A DNA stretch of 64,000 bases from Geodermatophilus bullaregiensis (lineage in GTDB: Bacteria > Actinomycetota > Actinomycetes > Mycobacteriales > Geodermatophilaceae): positions 3,286,001 to 3,350,000 of the forward strand of contig NZ_JAFBCJ010000001.1 of NCBI RefSeq assembly GCF_016907675.1, written 5' to 3'. The notes beneath the pieces are model-generated. The model did not search any database, had not been told where the DNA came from, and saw only the letters and a list, made by a program, of their open reading frames with translations. Below are positions 1 through 10,085 of this stretch, in pieces. A program made the translations under genes and the position numbers. Each line of letters begins with the position of its first letter. Within the stretch, counting starts at the first letter, position 1.

Positions 1-2395
<2,395 letters not shown>

Positions 2396-2430
2396 GTCCC
2401 GCCCGCTCGTAGCACGACGCACTGCCCGGC

Positions 2431-2461
2431 AGGGGCGGTCCCGCACCGCGGGGCCGCCCCT
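2431..2461 (+). terminator. Hairpin terminator after groEL
   Basis: AGGGGCGG (2431-2438) pairs with CCGCCCCT (2454-2461). Inside it, CCCGC pairs with GCGGG around a 3-nt loop, giving a long GC hairpin 36 nt after the groEL stop. There is no U-tract, which is common in high-GC actinobacteria. Confidence 0.75.
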
Positions 2462-2549
2462 GTCGGCGTCTGCGGGCCCGGTCGCGGGACGAACACGCCC
2501 TGACGGCCCCCTGGACCCGCACGGGAGGGCGCTGCGCGTGTGCTGGTCC

Positions 2550-2594
2550 GCGTGCACGTCCCCGTCCCCACGCCGGGGGACCGCACGTGCACGC
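2550..2594. repeat. Second hairpin in the groEL-DUF72 gap
   Basis: GCGTGCACGT (2550-2559) is perfectly complementary to ACGTGCACGC (2585-2594), and CCCC/GGGG inner arms extend the stem. It sits 28 nt before the DUF72 start. It could be a back-up terminator or an operator. The rest of the 226-bp gap shows nothing recognisable. Confidence 0.5.
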
Positions 2595-2621
2595 CGTGGG
2601 CGGGCCGGGTAGGCGGCGGGC

Positions 2622-3458
2622 GTGGCCGTGGTGATCGGGACGTCGGGGTGGCAGTACCGCGACTGGCGCGGCCGCTTCTACCCCCAGCGCATGCCCCAGC
2701 GGCTGTGGCTGGAGCACCACGCGCAGCACTTCGCCACGGTCGAGAGCAACGCCGCCTTCTACCGGCTGCCCGAGCGCGGCACCTTCGCCGCCTGGCGCGC
2801 GCGGACGCCGGCCGACTACCGCTGGGCGGTCAAGGCCAGCCGCTTCCTCACCCACGTCAAGCGGCTGCGCGAGCCCGACGAGCCCGTCGCCCGGCTGGTG
2901 CAGCACGCGGAGGGCTTAGGCGACCGCCTCGACGTCGTCCTGCTGCAGCTCCCGCCCACGCTCAGGGCCGACGCCGGCCTGCTCCGTGACTGCCTGGCCT
3001 GCTTCCCGCCGGGCGTCCGCGTGGCCGTCGAGCCGCGGCACGCGACGTGGGAGACCGACGAGGTCCGGGCGCTGCTGGAGCGCTACGGCGCGGCGCTGTG
3101 CTGGGCCGACCGCGCCGAGCGGCCGGTGACCCCGCTGTGGCGCACCACCGGCTGGGGCTACCTGCGGCTGCACACCGGCGCCGAGGGCTGGGCGTACCGT
3201 CCCGAGACCCTGCGGCTGTGGGCCGAGCGGCTGGCGGACACCTACGGGGACGGCGAGGTCCTCGTGTACCTCAACAACGACCCCGGCGGCGCGGCCGTCA
3301 CCGACGCGGTCGTCCTCGCCGACGCGGTCCGCCGCACCGGCGGGACGCCGACCCGCGTGCCGACCGCCGAGCAGGCCTCCGGGCGGGCCTGGACGTCCCC
3401 GGAGGCGCCGCAGGCCGGGACGCCGCTCGCGGGAGCGGGCCCCGGCCCGCCGGAGTAG
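2622..3458 (+). CDS. DUF72 (YecE-like) protein
   Basis: 278 residues, TIM-barrel-like DUF72 family of unknown biochemical role. It opens with IGTSGWQYRDWRGRFYP, the family's N-terminal signature. ESNAAFYRLP, FAVKASRFLTH-like and VAVEPRHATW follow at about residues 45, 68 and 130, then LYVYLNND-like 'VLVYLNNDP' near 213. The last 35 residues are low-complexity and probably not part of the fold. The GTG start has no Shine-Dalgarno; TAGGCG lies 6 nt upstream (2610-2615), fitting a leaderless mRNA. It is monocistronic, and the next gene is convergent. Confidence 0.85.
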   Translation: MAVVIGTSGWQYRDWRGRFYPQRMPQRLWLEHHAQHFATVESNAAFYRLPERGTFAAWRARTPADYRWAVKASRFLTHVKRLREPDEPVARLVQHAEGLGDRLDVVLLQLPPTLRADAGLLRDCLACFPPGVRVAVEPRHATWETDEVRALLERYGAALCWADRAERPVTPLWRTTGWGYLRLHTGAEGWAYRPETLRLWAERLADTYGDGEVLVYLNNDPGGAAVTDAVVLADAVRRTGGTPTRVPTAEQASGRAWTSPEAPQAGTPLAGAGPGPPE

Positions 3459-3464
3459 GAGGGC

Positions 3465-3551
3465 TCAGTCGTCGTCGGAGTCGCCGTCGCCGGAGTGGCT
3501 GCGCCGGTGCTGGCCCCGGTCGGTGCCGGCCCCGGGGGAGTCCGGTGTCAT
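3465..3551 (-). CDS. Possible 28-codon acidic/hydrophilic microprotein
   Basis: ATG at 3551 to TGA at 3465 encodes a short hydrophilic peptide rich in Ser/Gly/Asp with an SDDD-type acidic end. It fills the gap between DUF72 and the Gfo/Idh gene. No convincing ribosome binding site and no family, so this may be chance. It is recorded because the gap has no other content. Confidence 0.2.
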   Translation of the reverse strand: MTPDSPGAGTDRGQHRRSHSGDGDSDDD

Positions 3552-3578
3552 CGGCACCACACCGCGGAACGTGGAGCG

Positions 3579-4580
3579 TCACACAGCGAGCGCGTCGGGA
3601 TCCTCCCGATGGGCGACGCCGAGCTGCTCGGCGGCGCGTCCCAGCACGTCCTGGACGGCGAGGGTGTCGGCCAGCGGCATCACCGCGCTCTCGGTGCGCC
3701 CGGCCCGGAGACACGCGGTGACCTCGGCCAGCTCGTGGGAGTAGCCGACGCCGTCGGGCCGGCGGGTGATGGTCTCCGGCCCGGCGCCGGTGCGGTGCAG
3801 GACGATGGTGTCCGGGTGGTGGAAGCGGGGGAGGACGTCGATCCAGCCGCCGGTGCCGAAGACCCGCGCCTGCCCGGGCGTCGGGTAGCGCAGCGAGGTG
3901 GTGAGCGTGGCGGTGCGGCCGTCGTCCCACCCGAGCAGCAGCGCGGCCTCGGCGTCGACCCCGGTCGGGTAGGTCGAGCCGGCGGTGGTGACGGTGTCGG
4001 GCGCGCCGAGCAGCATCTGCGCGAACGAGACGACGTACACGCCGAGGTCCAGCAGCGCCCCGCCGCCGAGCTCGAGGGCGAAGAGCCGGTCGGCGGGGTC
4101 GTAGGCGCGGTCGACGCCGAGGTCGGCCTGCACCGAGCGGACCTCGCCGATCGCGCCGTCGGCCACCAGCTCGCGCAGCGCGACGACGGCGGGCTGGAAG
4201 CGCGTCCACATCGCCTCCATGACGAAGACGCCGCGCTCGCGGGCCCGGTCGACCACCTCGGCGGCCCCTGCGGTCGTGGCGGTGAACGCCTTCTCCACCA
4301 GCAGCGCCTTGCCGGCGTCGATCGCGGCCAGGGCGACCGCGTGGTGCTGCGGGTGCGGGGTCGCGACGTAGAGGACGTCGACGTCGGGGTCCGCCAGGAT
4401 CTCGGCGTAGGAGCCGTACGCGCGCTCCAGCCCGTGCTGCTGCGCGAAGGTCTCCGCGCGCTCGGCCGAGCGGGAGGCCACGGCCACCGGCTTCGCCCCC
4501 TCCACGTGCGCGAAGTCGCCCATCACGTTCTGCGCGATGCGCCCCGGCCCGACGACGCCCCAGCGGATCTCCCTGCTCAC
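3579..4580 (-). CDS. Gfo/Idh/MocA family NAD(P)-dependent oxidoreductase
   Basis: 333 residues. The N-terminal Rossmann fold shows WGVVGPGRIAQNVM (residues 7-20), then the YVATPHPQHH and LVEKAFTAT motifs; the lysine of EKA/EKP is the family catalytic lysine. The C-terminal half is the GFO_IDH_MocA alpha/beta domain, with LELGGGALLDLGVY typical of the dihydrodiol/xylose-dehydrogenase-like subgroup. It would oxidise a cyclic polyol or sugar with NAD(P)+, but substrate cannot be read from sequence. The GTG start has TAGCGT 7 nt upstream and no Shine-Dalgarno. It is divergent from DUF4031. Confidence 0.85.
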   Translation of the reverse strand: MSREIRWGVVGPGRIAQNVMGDFAHVEGAKPVAVASRSAERAETFAQQHGLERAYGSYAEILADPDVDVLYVATPHPQHHAVALAAIDAGKALLVEKAFTATTAGAAEVVDRARERGVFVMEAMWTRFQPAVVALRELVADGAIGEVRSVQADLGVDRAYDPADRLFALELGGGALLDLGVYVVSFAQMLLGAPDTVTTAGSTYPTGVDAEAALLLGWDDGRTATLTTSLRYPTPGQARVFGTGGWIDVLPRFHHPDTIVLHRTGAGPETITRRPDGVGYSHELAEVTACLRAGRTESAVMPLADTLAVQDVLGRAAEQLGVAHREDPDALAV

Positions 4581-4618
4581 CCGGACGACGCTAGTCGGCG
4601 CCCGGCAGACTGCACTCC
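4581..4618. promoter_or_regulatory. Overlapping divergent leaderless promoters
   Basis: Only 38 bp separate two divergent start codons. Minus-strand TAGCGT occupies 4588-4593, 7 nt from the GTG at 4580. Plus-strand CAGACT occupies 4606-4611, 7 nt from the GTG at 4619. Each -10 would place the start of transcription at its start codon, and each -35 would overlap the other promoter. Confidence 0.55.
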
Positions 4619-4906
4619 GTGGCCGTGCTCATCGACCCCCCGGTCTGGCCATGGCGCGGCCGCCGGTGGTCGCACCTGGTCAGCGACGTCTCCCACGACG
4701 AGCTGCACGCCTTCGTCGCCGCCGAGCTCGGCATCCCGCGCCGGGTCTTCCAGGGCGACCACTACGACGTCCCCGAGGACCTCTACGACGTCGCCGTGGC
4801 CGCGGGCGCGCAGCCGGTGGGCGCCCGCGAGCTGCTCGCCCGGCTGGTGGGCGCCGGCCTGCGCGTCAAGAGGCGCGGGACCGCAGCAGGCCGAGCTCCG
4901 CGGTGA
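4619..4906 (+). CDS. DUF4031 domain protein
   Basis: 95 residues. The DUF4031 signature is clear: VLIDPPVWPWRGRRWSHLVSD at the start, ELHAFVAAELGIPRR, FQGDHYDVPEDLYDVAVAAGA, then ARELLARLVGAGLRVK. Function unknown. The conserved domain ends near residue 83; the last dozen residues lie inside the 3' end of the convergent HD gene (41-bp tail-to-tail overlap, 4866-4906). In actinobacteria this family often neighbours HD-domain genes, as here, which hints at a shared role (family knowledge, not proof). Confidence 0.85.
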   Translation: MAVLIDPPVWPWRGRRWSHLVSDVSHDELHAFVAAELGIPRRVFQGDHYDVPEDLYDVAVAAGAQPVGARELLARLVGAGLRVKRRGTAAGRAPR

Positions 4907-5486
4907 GGTTGGCCCGCGCCCGCGGCTCCCAGTCGGTGGCCACGGCCGGCAGCCGGTAGAGCGCGGGCAGCGCCAGGAGGCGTTCCAGGACCGCGATCCG
5001 CCCGGCGGTGAAGTCCTCGTCGGACAGGTGCCCGTACTCCGCGCGCACCGCCGAGGCGTAGGCGGCGTAGGACTCCGGCGGCCCGGCCAGCACGGCGAGG
5101 TCGGCGTCGCACAGCACCGCGCCGTCCGCGTCGCCCGGCGCGGGGTCGTGCCCGGCGGTGAGCAGCACCAGCCGGGCCACCTCGTCGAGGCGCGCGGCGG
5201 GCACCAGCCCGCGCAGGCCGGCGCGCGCCCGCTCGGCGCTGACCCGCTCGTTGTCCTCGCGGCGCGGGTCGTAGACCACGTCGTGGTACCAGGCGGCCAG
5301 CGCGACGGCGGCCGGGTCGTCGGCCGCGGCGGACAGCTCCCCGACCAGGCCCAGGACGGCGGCCAGGTGGTGCAGGTCGTGGTAGCGGCGGTGCGGCTCG
5401 CTCCACGCGGCGACGACGGCGGCCCACTCGGTGCGCGCGGTGGGGGAGTCGCCGGTCAGGGCCGCGAAGTCCTCGTAGGCGATCAC
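4866..5486 (-). CDS. HD-domain metal-dependent phosphohydrolase
   Basis: 206 residues. The HD-superfamily metal ligands are visible as YHDLHHLAAVL near residue 35 and AAWYHDVVYDP near 67, with a later LVLLTAGHDP and LCDADLAVLAGP giving further His/Asp ligands. It matches the 'predicted metal-dependent HD superfamily phosphohydrolase' group; substrate unknown. Its ATG overlaps the stop of the M20 peptidase by 4 bp (ATGA, 5483-5486), so the two are translationally coupled with the peptidase first. The 3' end overlaps DUF4031 tail-to-tail. Confidence 0.82.
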   Translation of the reverse strand: MIAYEDFAALTGDSPTARTEWAAVVAAWSEPHRRYHDLHHLAAVLGLVGELSAAADDPAAVALAAWYHDVVYDPRREDNERVSAERARAGLRGLVPAARLDEVARLVLLTAGHDPAPGDADGAVLCDADLAVLAGPPESYAAYASAVRAEYGHLSDEDFTAGRIAVLERLLALPALYRLPAVATDWEPRARANLTAELGLLRSRAS

Positions 5487-6748
5487 GCGACCCCGCAGCG
5501 GCGGAGGGTGAGCAGTGCCAGCGCCCGCGCGACGGCGGTCACCTCGGCCACCGGCACCCGCTCGGCCGGGCCGTGCGCCAGGTGCAGGTCGCCGGGCCCG
5601 AGGTGCAGTGCCGGGACGCCCGCGGCGGCGTAGAGGCGCAGGTCGGTGCCGGCGGCCACGGCGCGCTCGGGCGGCGGCGGGCCTCCCGCGTCGACGACGG
5701 CGGCACGCACCTCGCCGAGCAGCGCCGAGCCCGGCGGGAGCTCACCGCTGGCGAAGGCGCCGCCCGCCCAGGACACCTGCACCGGGTGCGCGGCCAGCCA
5801 CGGGTGCCCGGCGCAGAACGCCGCGACCCGGCCCTCGAACGCGGCACGGGCGTCCCCGACCGGCTCGCCCAGCCGCACGCCGTAGCGGCCCTCGGCGACG
5901 AGCCGGTCGGGCACCGTCGACGCCCACTCCCCGGCGCGCACCGTGCCGATCGACAGCCCGAAGGGGTACCGCTCGCCGGTGAAGCGCGGGTCGGCGGTGC
6001 GCTGCCGCTCGGCCTCGAACGCGCGCAGGTCGGCGTGCACGTCGGCGAACAGCTCGACGGCGCTCACCCCGCGGTCGCGCATCGCGGCGTGCGCGGCGGC
6101 GCCGGTCACCTCCAGCCGGAAGGTCAGCGCCCCGGCCGCGGCGGTGACGACGGCGCCGTCGGTGGGCTCGGGGATGACGCAGGCGTCACCGCGGTGACCG
6201 CGGGCCAGCGTCGCCCACGCGCCGAGGCCGCCGTCCTCCTCGCCGACGACGCTGTGCACCGCCACCGGCCGGCGCAGCCGCACCCCCGCCGCCCGGACCG
6301 CGGCGAGCGCGGCCAGCGCGGAGACGAGGCCGCCCTTCATGTCGCAGGTGCCGCGGCCGTGCACGGCGCCGCCAGCCAGGCGCGGGGTGAACGGGTCGCC
6401 GGCCCACAGCGTCCGGTCGCCGGTCGGGACGACGTCGGAGTGCCCGCACAGCACCAGCGCCGGGTCGCCGTCGCCGGGCAGCGTGCCGACGACGCCCCAC
6501 GCCTCCTCCCGCTGCACCTCCTGGCCCGGCGCGTCCGGGGCGGTGGCGGCCGCGGCGAGGTCGATCGCCCAGCGGTCGACGTCGCAGCCCAGCGCGTCGA
6601 GCTCACCGGCGACCAGGGACTGCACCTCGCCCTCCGCCGCCGTCCCGCCGACCGAGGGGACGGCCACCAGGCGGCACAGCAGGTCGACGGCGGCGGCCTC
6701 GTCGACGGCGTCCAGGACGGCGGCCTCGGTGCGGGTCAGGTCGGCCAC
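5483..6748 (-). CDS. M20 family metallohydrolase (ArgE/DapE type)
   Basis: 421 residues, cytosolic di-zinc amidohydrolase or peptidase. Motifs in order: LCGHSDVVPTGD (metal His and catalytic Asp, about residue 100), VHGRGTCDMKGG (bridging Asp), VVGEEDGGLGAW (catalytic Glu pair), and a dimerisation domain from about residue 200. The C-terminus has LGPGDLHLAHGPAERV, where the last metal His is expected. Closest groups are acetylornithine deacetylase and succinyl-diaminopimelate desuccinylase, but nothing here distinguishes them and no arg/dap genes are adjacent. It is first gene of a pair with the HD protein. GTG start. Confidence 0.85.
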   Translation of the reverse strand: MADLTRTEAAVLDAVDEAAAVDLLCRLVAVPSVGGTAAEGEVQSLVAGELDALGCDVDRWAIDLAAAATAPDAPGQEVQREEAWGVVGTLPGDGDPALVLCGHSDVVPTGDRTLWAGDPFTPRLAGGAVHGRGTCDMKGGLVSALAALAAVRAAGVRLRRPVAVHSVVGEEDGGLGAWATLARGHRGDACVIPEPTDGAVVTAAAGALTFRLEVTGAAAHAAMRDRGVSAVELFADVHADLRAFEAERQRTADPRFTGERYPFGLSIGTVRAGEWASTVPDRLVAEGRYGVRLGEPVGDARAAFEGRVAAFCAGHPWLAAHPVQVSWAGGAFASGELPPGSALLGEVRAAVVDAGGPPPPERAVAAGTDLRLYAAAGVPALHLGPGDLHLAHGPAERVPVAEVTAVARALALLTLRRCGVA

Positions 6749-6947
6749 GGCCGGAGTCTGACACCCCGCGATCGGCGTGTGTGAGCGCCGCGGGAGGGGT
6801 ACGGTCGGAACCGTCCGGGCCGGGCGACTCTGTGTCCCCGGGTGCCAATTGGATACCGCCGTTGTGGACCACCGCCCCGACTCCGGTCGGGGGTCCGGAG
6901 CCGCATCGTGCTTCTCGCCGCGAGGCGACCAGAGCCCGGCCCGGACC
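6749..6947. other. Intergenic region between zwf and M20 gene
   Basis: 199 bp without a convincing gene. It holds the zwf terminator candidate (6875-6892) and must contain the promoter for the M20/HD pair. A short dyad ACGGT-N4-ACCGT occurs near 6803-6816. Nothing else recognisable. Confidence 0.5.
6875..6892 (-). terminator. Hairpin downstream of zwf
   Basis: CCCCGAC (6875-6881), TCCG loop, GTCGGGG (6886-6892). It is a perfect 7-bp stem located 56 nt past the zwf stop in the direction of transcription. No U-tract. Confidence 0.5.
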
Positions 6948-8336
6948 TCAGCTCCCCAGCGCCCACCCGCACGGGTCGGCCAGCGCGGCGGCCTGCGCCG
7001 GCCCCCACGAGCCGGGCGCGTAGGGCCGCAGCTCCGGCGGGTCGTCGAGCACCGGCTGCACCGCCCGCCAGGCCTGCGCCAGCCCCGCGCTGGTGGTGAA
7101 CAGCGACCGGTCGCCGACCAGCACGTCGTGGATGAGCGAGGCGTAGGCCGGCAGCGGCTCCCCGCCGGGGACGGACGCCAGGTCCAGCGAGGTGCCGGCG
7201 ACCGCCAGCTCCAGGTCCGGACCGGGGCGCTTGGCCACCAGCCCGAGGTCGAGCGCCCCGGCCCCTGACAGCGACAGCGACACGGTGTTCCCGCCGCCGG
7301 GCAGGGCGCCCACCGGCCCGTCGGGACGCCGCATCACCAGCGTCACCTTCTGGTGCCCCTCGGCCATGCGCTTGCCGGTGCGCAGCAGGAACGGGACGCC
7401 GTGCCAGCGGTCGGTGTCGACCCACAGCCGCGCCGCGACGAAGGTGTCGGTGCGGCTGTCGCCGGCGACGTCGTCGAGGTCGCGGTAGCCCTCGAACTGG
7501 CCGAGGACGACGTCCTCGGGCGCCAGCGGCCGGAACGCGGCCAGCACCGCCTCGCGGGCCTCCTGCAGGTCGGCCGGCGTCAGCGAGACCGGCGGTTCCA
7601 TGGCCACCTCCGCGGCCACCTGGAACAGGTGGGTGACCAGCATGTCGAGGACGGCGCCGGTGGCGTCGTAGAACTCCGCGCGGTCGGCGACGTCGAGGGT
7701 CTCGGGGACGTCGACCTGCACCTGCGCCACGTGCTCGCGGCTCCACACCGAGGAGAACAGGCCGTTGGCGAAGCGCAGGACGTGCAGGTCCTGGGTGCCC
7801 TCCTTGCCGAGGAAGTGGTCGATGCGGAACACCTGCTCCTCGTCGAACACCGAGTGCACGAGCTCGTCGAGCTCGCGGAACCCGCCGGGAGAGGTGCCGT
7901 AGGGCTTCTCGTAGACGACGCGGCTGCCCTCCGCCAGGCCGTGGCGGTCCAGGGCGCGCGTGATCCCCTCGAAGGCGCCGGGCGGGACGGCGAGGTAGTG
8001 CACCAGCTGAGCGCCGTCCCCGAGCTCCTCCCGCGCCTGCGCGACCGCGTCGGCGAGCTGCCCGGGGTCCTCGGGCGTGAAGCCGCCGCCGGCGAAGCGC
8101 AGCCGGTCGGTCAGCCCGTCGGCCGGCGCGCCGTCGCCGTGCTCGGCCAGCGCGTCGCGGACCAGCTGCCGGAAGTCGTCGTCGGACCGCTCGCCGCGGC
8201 CGCTGCCGACCAGCCGCCAGTCCCGGGGCAGCAGCCCCCGGCGGTCGAGCCGGTCGAAGGCCGGCAGCACCATGCGCGCGGCCAGGTCGCCGGTGGCGCC
8301 GAAGAGGACGAAGACGGTCGGGGGCAGCTCGGGCAC
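6948..8336 (-). CDS. zwf: Glucose-6-phosphate 1-dehydrogenase
   Basis: 462 residues. Catalyses the first step of the oxidative pentose phosphate pathway, glucose-6-phosphate to 6-phosphogluconolactone with NAD(P)+. Visible motifs: VLFGATGDLAARM at the N-terminal dinucleotide fold, VYEKPYGTS near residue 155, and the active-site block FRIDHFLGKEG near 178, a conservative form of the G6PD signature. I take GTG at 8336 as start because AGGAG (8342-8346) lies 5 nt before it and the dehydrogenase fold begins at once; a longer frame to 8423 adds a non-conserved Arg/Gly-rich tail. It is not beside tal, tkt or pgl as in the classical actinobacterial cluster, so it may be a second copy. Confidence 0.93.
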   Translation of the reverse strand: MPELPPTVFVLFGATGDLAARMVLPAFDRLDRRGLLPRDWRLVGSGRGERSDDDFRQLVRDALAEHGDGAPADGLTDRLRFAGGGFTPEDPGQLADAVAQAREELGDGAQLVHYLAVPPGAFEGITRALDRHGLAEGSRVVYEKPYGTSPGGFRELDELVHSVFDEEQVFRIDHFLGKEGTQDLHVLRFANGLFSSVWSREHVAQVQVDVPETLDVADRAEFYDATGAVLDMLVTHLFQVAAEVAMEPPVSLTPADLQEAREAVLAAFRPLAPEDVVLGQFEGYRDLDDVAGDSRTDTFVAARLWVDTDRWHGVPFLLRTGKRMAEGHQKVTLVMRRPDGPVGALPGGGNTVSLSLSGAGALDLGLVAKRPGPDLELAVAGTSLDLASVPGGEPLPAYASLIHDVLVGDRSLFTTSAGLAQAWRAVQPVLDDPPELRPYAPGSWGPAQAAALADPCGWALGS

Positions 8337-8423
8337 GGGGGCTCCTCTCGTCGTCCCCCAGCCTTCCCGCCTCCCGGTGCCCCCGCGCGCCCATCTCGCC
8401 GTGCCGGACGTGTCCCTCGTCAC

Positions 8424-8437
8424 TAGCGTGGCTCCAC
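8424..8437 (+). promoter_or_regulatory. -10 element TAGCGT for the MHS transporter (leaderless)
   Basis: TAGCGT at 8424-8429 is followed by 8 nt and then the ATG at 8438, with no Shine-Dalgarno. The geometry fits transcription starting at the start codon. Confidence 0.5.
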
Positions 8438-9733
8438 ATGGCGCAGAGCGTTCGACGGCAGGGGGCCGAGGAGCAGCACCAGCTGCCGGTCCGCACGCTG
8501 GTCTCGGCGAGCATCGGCAACGCCGTCGAGTGGTTCGACTGGACGGTCTACGCGACCTTCCTCGTCTACTTCTCCGGGCAGTTCTTCCCGTCGGAGAACG
8601 AGGCGCTGTCGCTGATCGGGACGACGTCGACCTACGCGCTGGCGTTCTTCTTCCGGCCGCTGGGCGGGGTGGTCATCGGCCGCTTCGCCGACCTGCGCGG
8701 GCGCAAGGCCGGCATGCTGCTGACCATCCTGCTCATGGCCGGCGGGTCGCTGATGATCGCGGTCCTGCCCACCTACGCCGCCGTCGGGTGGCTGGCGCCG
8801 GCCCTGCTGCTGGTCGCCCGCATCGCCCAGGGGCTCAGCCTGGGCGGTGAGGTGTCGGGCGCCTCGGCGTACCTCGCCGAGATCGCCCCGCCGGAGCGCC
8901 GAGGCCGCTACTCGGCGTTCTTCTACATCTCCACCGGGTCGGCGCTGCTGCTGGCCTCGCTGCTCGGCGTGCTGCTCACCGCGGTGCTCGACGAGGCGCA
9001 GCTGGAGTCCTACGGCTGGCGCATCGCCTTCGCCGTCGGCGGCCTGCTCGGGTTCGTCGGCCTGTGGCTGCGTCGGTCGCTGGTGGAGAGCGAGAGCTTC
9101 GAGGAGAACGCCGAGAAGGCGCGGGCGACCACCAACCCGCTGCTGCGCACGATCAAGGAGCACCCGAGGTCGGTCCTGCAGCTGTGCGCGTTCACGCTGC
9201 TGTCGACGCTGAGCTACTACACCTTCTTCAGCGCCCTGACGCCGTTCGCCGTCAACTTCCGCGACGCCGACGGCAACGACGTCTTCATCGCGCTGTCGAT
9301 CGGCACGGCGCTGTTCATCGCGCTCTGCTACCCCTACGGCGCGCTGTCGGACCGGATCGGCCGCAAGCCCGTGCTGCTGGCCTGGTCGGCCGCGACGGCG
9401 GTGCTCGTCGTCCCGCTGTCCTACCTCGTGCGCGACAGCCTGCCGTCGCTGATCGTGGTCTTCTGCGTCGGGCTGGGCCTCTACGCGGCGATGGCCTCGC
9501 TCGCGCCGGCGATCATGAGCGAGCTGTTCCCGACGGAGCTGCGGGCCACCGGCATCGGCGCCTGGTACAACACGACGGTCGCGATCTTCGGCGGCACCGC
9601 GCCGCTGGTGATCACCGCGCTGTCCAGCCGGGGCATGCCGACGGTCTTCTTCTGGTACGTCGCCGGCGCCGCGGTGGTCGCCTTCCTCGGCATCCTCACC
9701 CTGCCCGAGACGAGGGGCACCGACCTGCGCTGA
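8438..9733 (+). CDS. MHS-family MFS transporter (proton symporter)
   Basis: 431 residues with about twelve membrane segments. The metabolite:H+ symporter subfamily is indicated by SIGNAVEWFDWTVYA at residues 24-38, the loop 2-3 motif RFADLRGRKAGM, and RIAQGLSLGGEVSGA near residue 128. Members carry shikimate, alpha-ketoglutarate, proline or betaine; the substrate cannot be assigned here. It is divergent from zwf, and a compact hairpin follows the stop. Confidence 0.87.
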   Translation: MAQSVRRQGAEEQHQLPVRTLVSASIGNAVEWFDWTVYATFLVYFSGQFFPSENEALSLIGTTSTYALAFFFRPLGGVVIGRFADLRGRKAGMLLTILLMAGGSLMIAVLPTYAAVGWLAPALLLVARIAQGLSLGGEVSGASAYLAEIAPPERRGRYSAFFYISTGSALLLASLLGVLLTAVLDEAQLESYGWRIAFAVGGLLGFVGLWLRRSLVESESFEENAEKARATTNPLLRTIKEHPRSVLQLCAFTLLSTLSYYTFFSALTPFAVNFRDADGNDVFIALSIGTALFIALCYPYGALSDRIGRKPVLLAWSAATAVLVVPLSYLVRDSLPSLIVVFCVGLGLYAAMASLAPAIMSELFPTELRATGIGAWYNTTVAIFGGTAPLVITALSSRGMPTVFFWYVAGAAVVAFLGILTLPETRGTDLR

Positions 9734-9747
9734 GCCTCTCCTGAGGT

Positions 9748-9767
9748 CGTCTGAGGGGCCTCAGACG
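9748..9767 (+). terminator. Hairpin terminator after MHS transporter
   Basis: CGTCTGAGG (9748-9756) pairs with CCTCAGACG (9759-9767), 15 nt after the stop. The stem is effectively 8 bp with a GGGC-type tetraloop. Confidence 0.7.
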
Positions 9768-9870
9768 CCGGCGGTGCGGGAGGAGTGCCCGGTCGCCCGA
9801 TGCCCGGGACCCCACCTCAGACCGACCGTGGTCGTCGTCCACACCGGGACGACGACACGAGGAGACGGTC

Positions 9871-10002
9871 GTGCACACCACCTACCCCAACCCCGGACTC
9901 GAGGCGGAACTGGCCTACCGGCGTGAGGTGCTGCAGGCCCTCGGGCACGGCACCCGCGCCCGCACGCGCCGCGGCCCGTGGCGACTGCGGCGGTCCCGCT
10001 GA
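9871..10002 (+). CDS. 43-residue small basic protein
   Basis: A 44-codon frame from GTG 9871 to TGA 10000-10002 begins [19 protein letters not shown] and ends in an Arg-rich tail. AGGAG at 9860-9864 is 6 nt before the GTG, one of the better ribosome binding sites in the window. A 42-nt near-perfect palindrome follows 18 nt after the stop. Promoter-side space, a good SD, codon use and a private terminator together argue for a real gene. The N-terminal half predicts a short amphipathic helix and the C-terminus is strongly basic, so nucleic-acid or membrane-surface binding is possible. I recognise no family. Confidence 0.65.
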   Translation: MHTTYPNPGLEAELAYRREVLQALGHGTRARTRRGPWRLRRSR

Positions 10003-10020
10003 GGAAGGTCCCCCCTGCCC

Positions 10021-10062
10021 CCGACGGGGCGGTCCCCGCGTCCGCGGGGGCCGCCCCGTCGG
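10021..10062 (+). terminator. 42-nt palindromic terminator
   Basis: CCGACGGGGCGG (10021-10032) pairs fully with CCGCCCCGTCGG (10051-10062), and the inside continues with CCCCGCG/CGCGGGG. Nearly the whole 42 nt is self-complementary, the most stable hairpin in the window. It separates the 43-residue gene from the LuxR gene. Confidence 0.8.
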
Positions 10063-10085
10063 CATCGCGTGCCACGATCGGCGCC

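Noticed and set aside
3465..3551. Microprotein as a confident gene
   Set aside because: Kept only as a low-confidence entry: no ribosome binding site or -10 pattern supports it.
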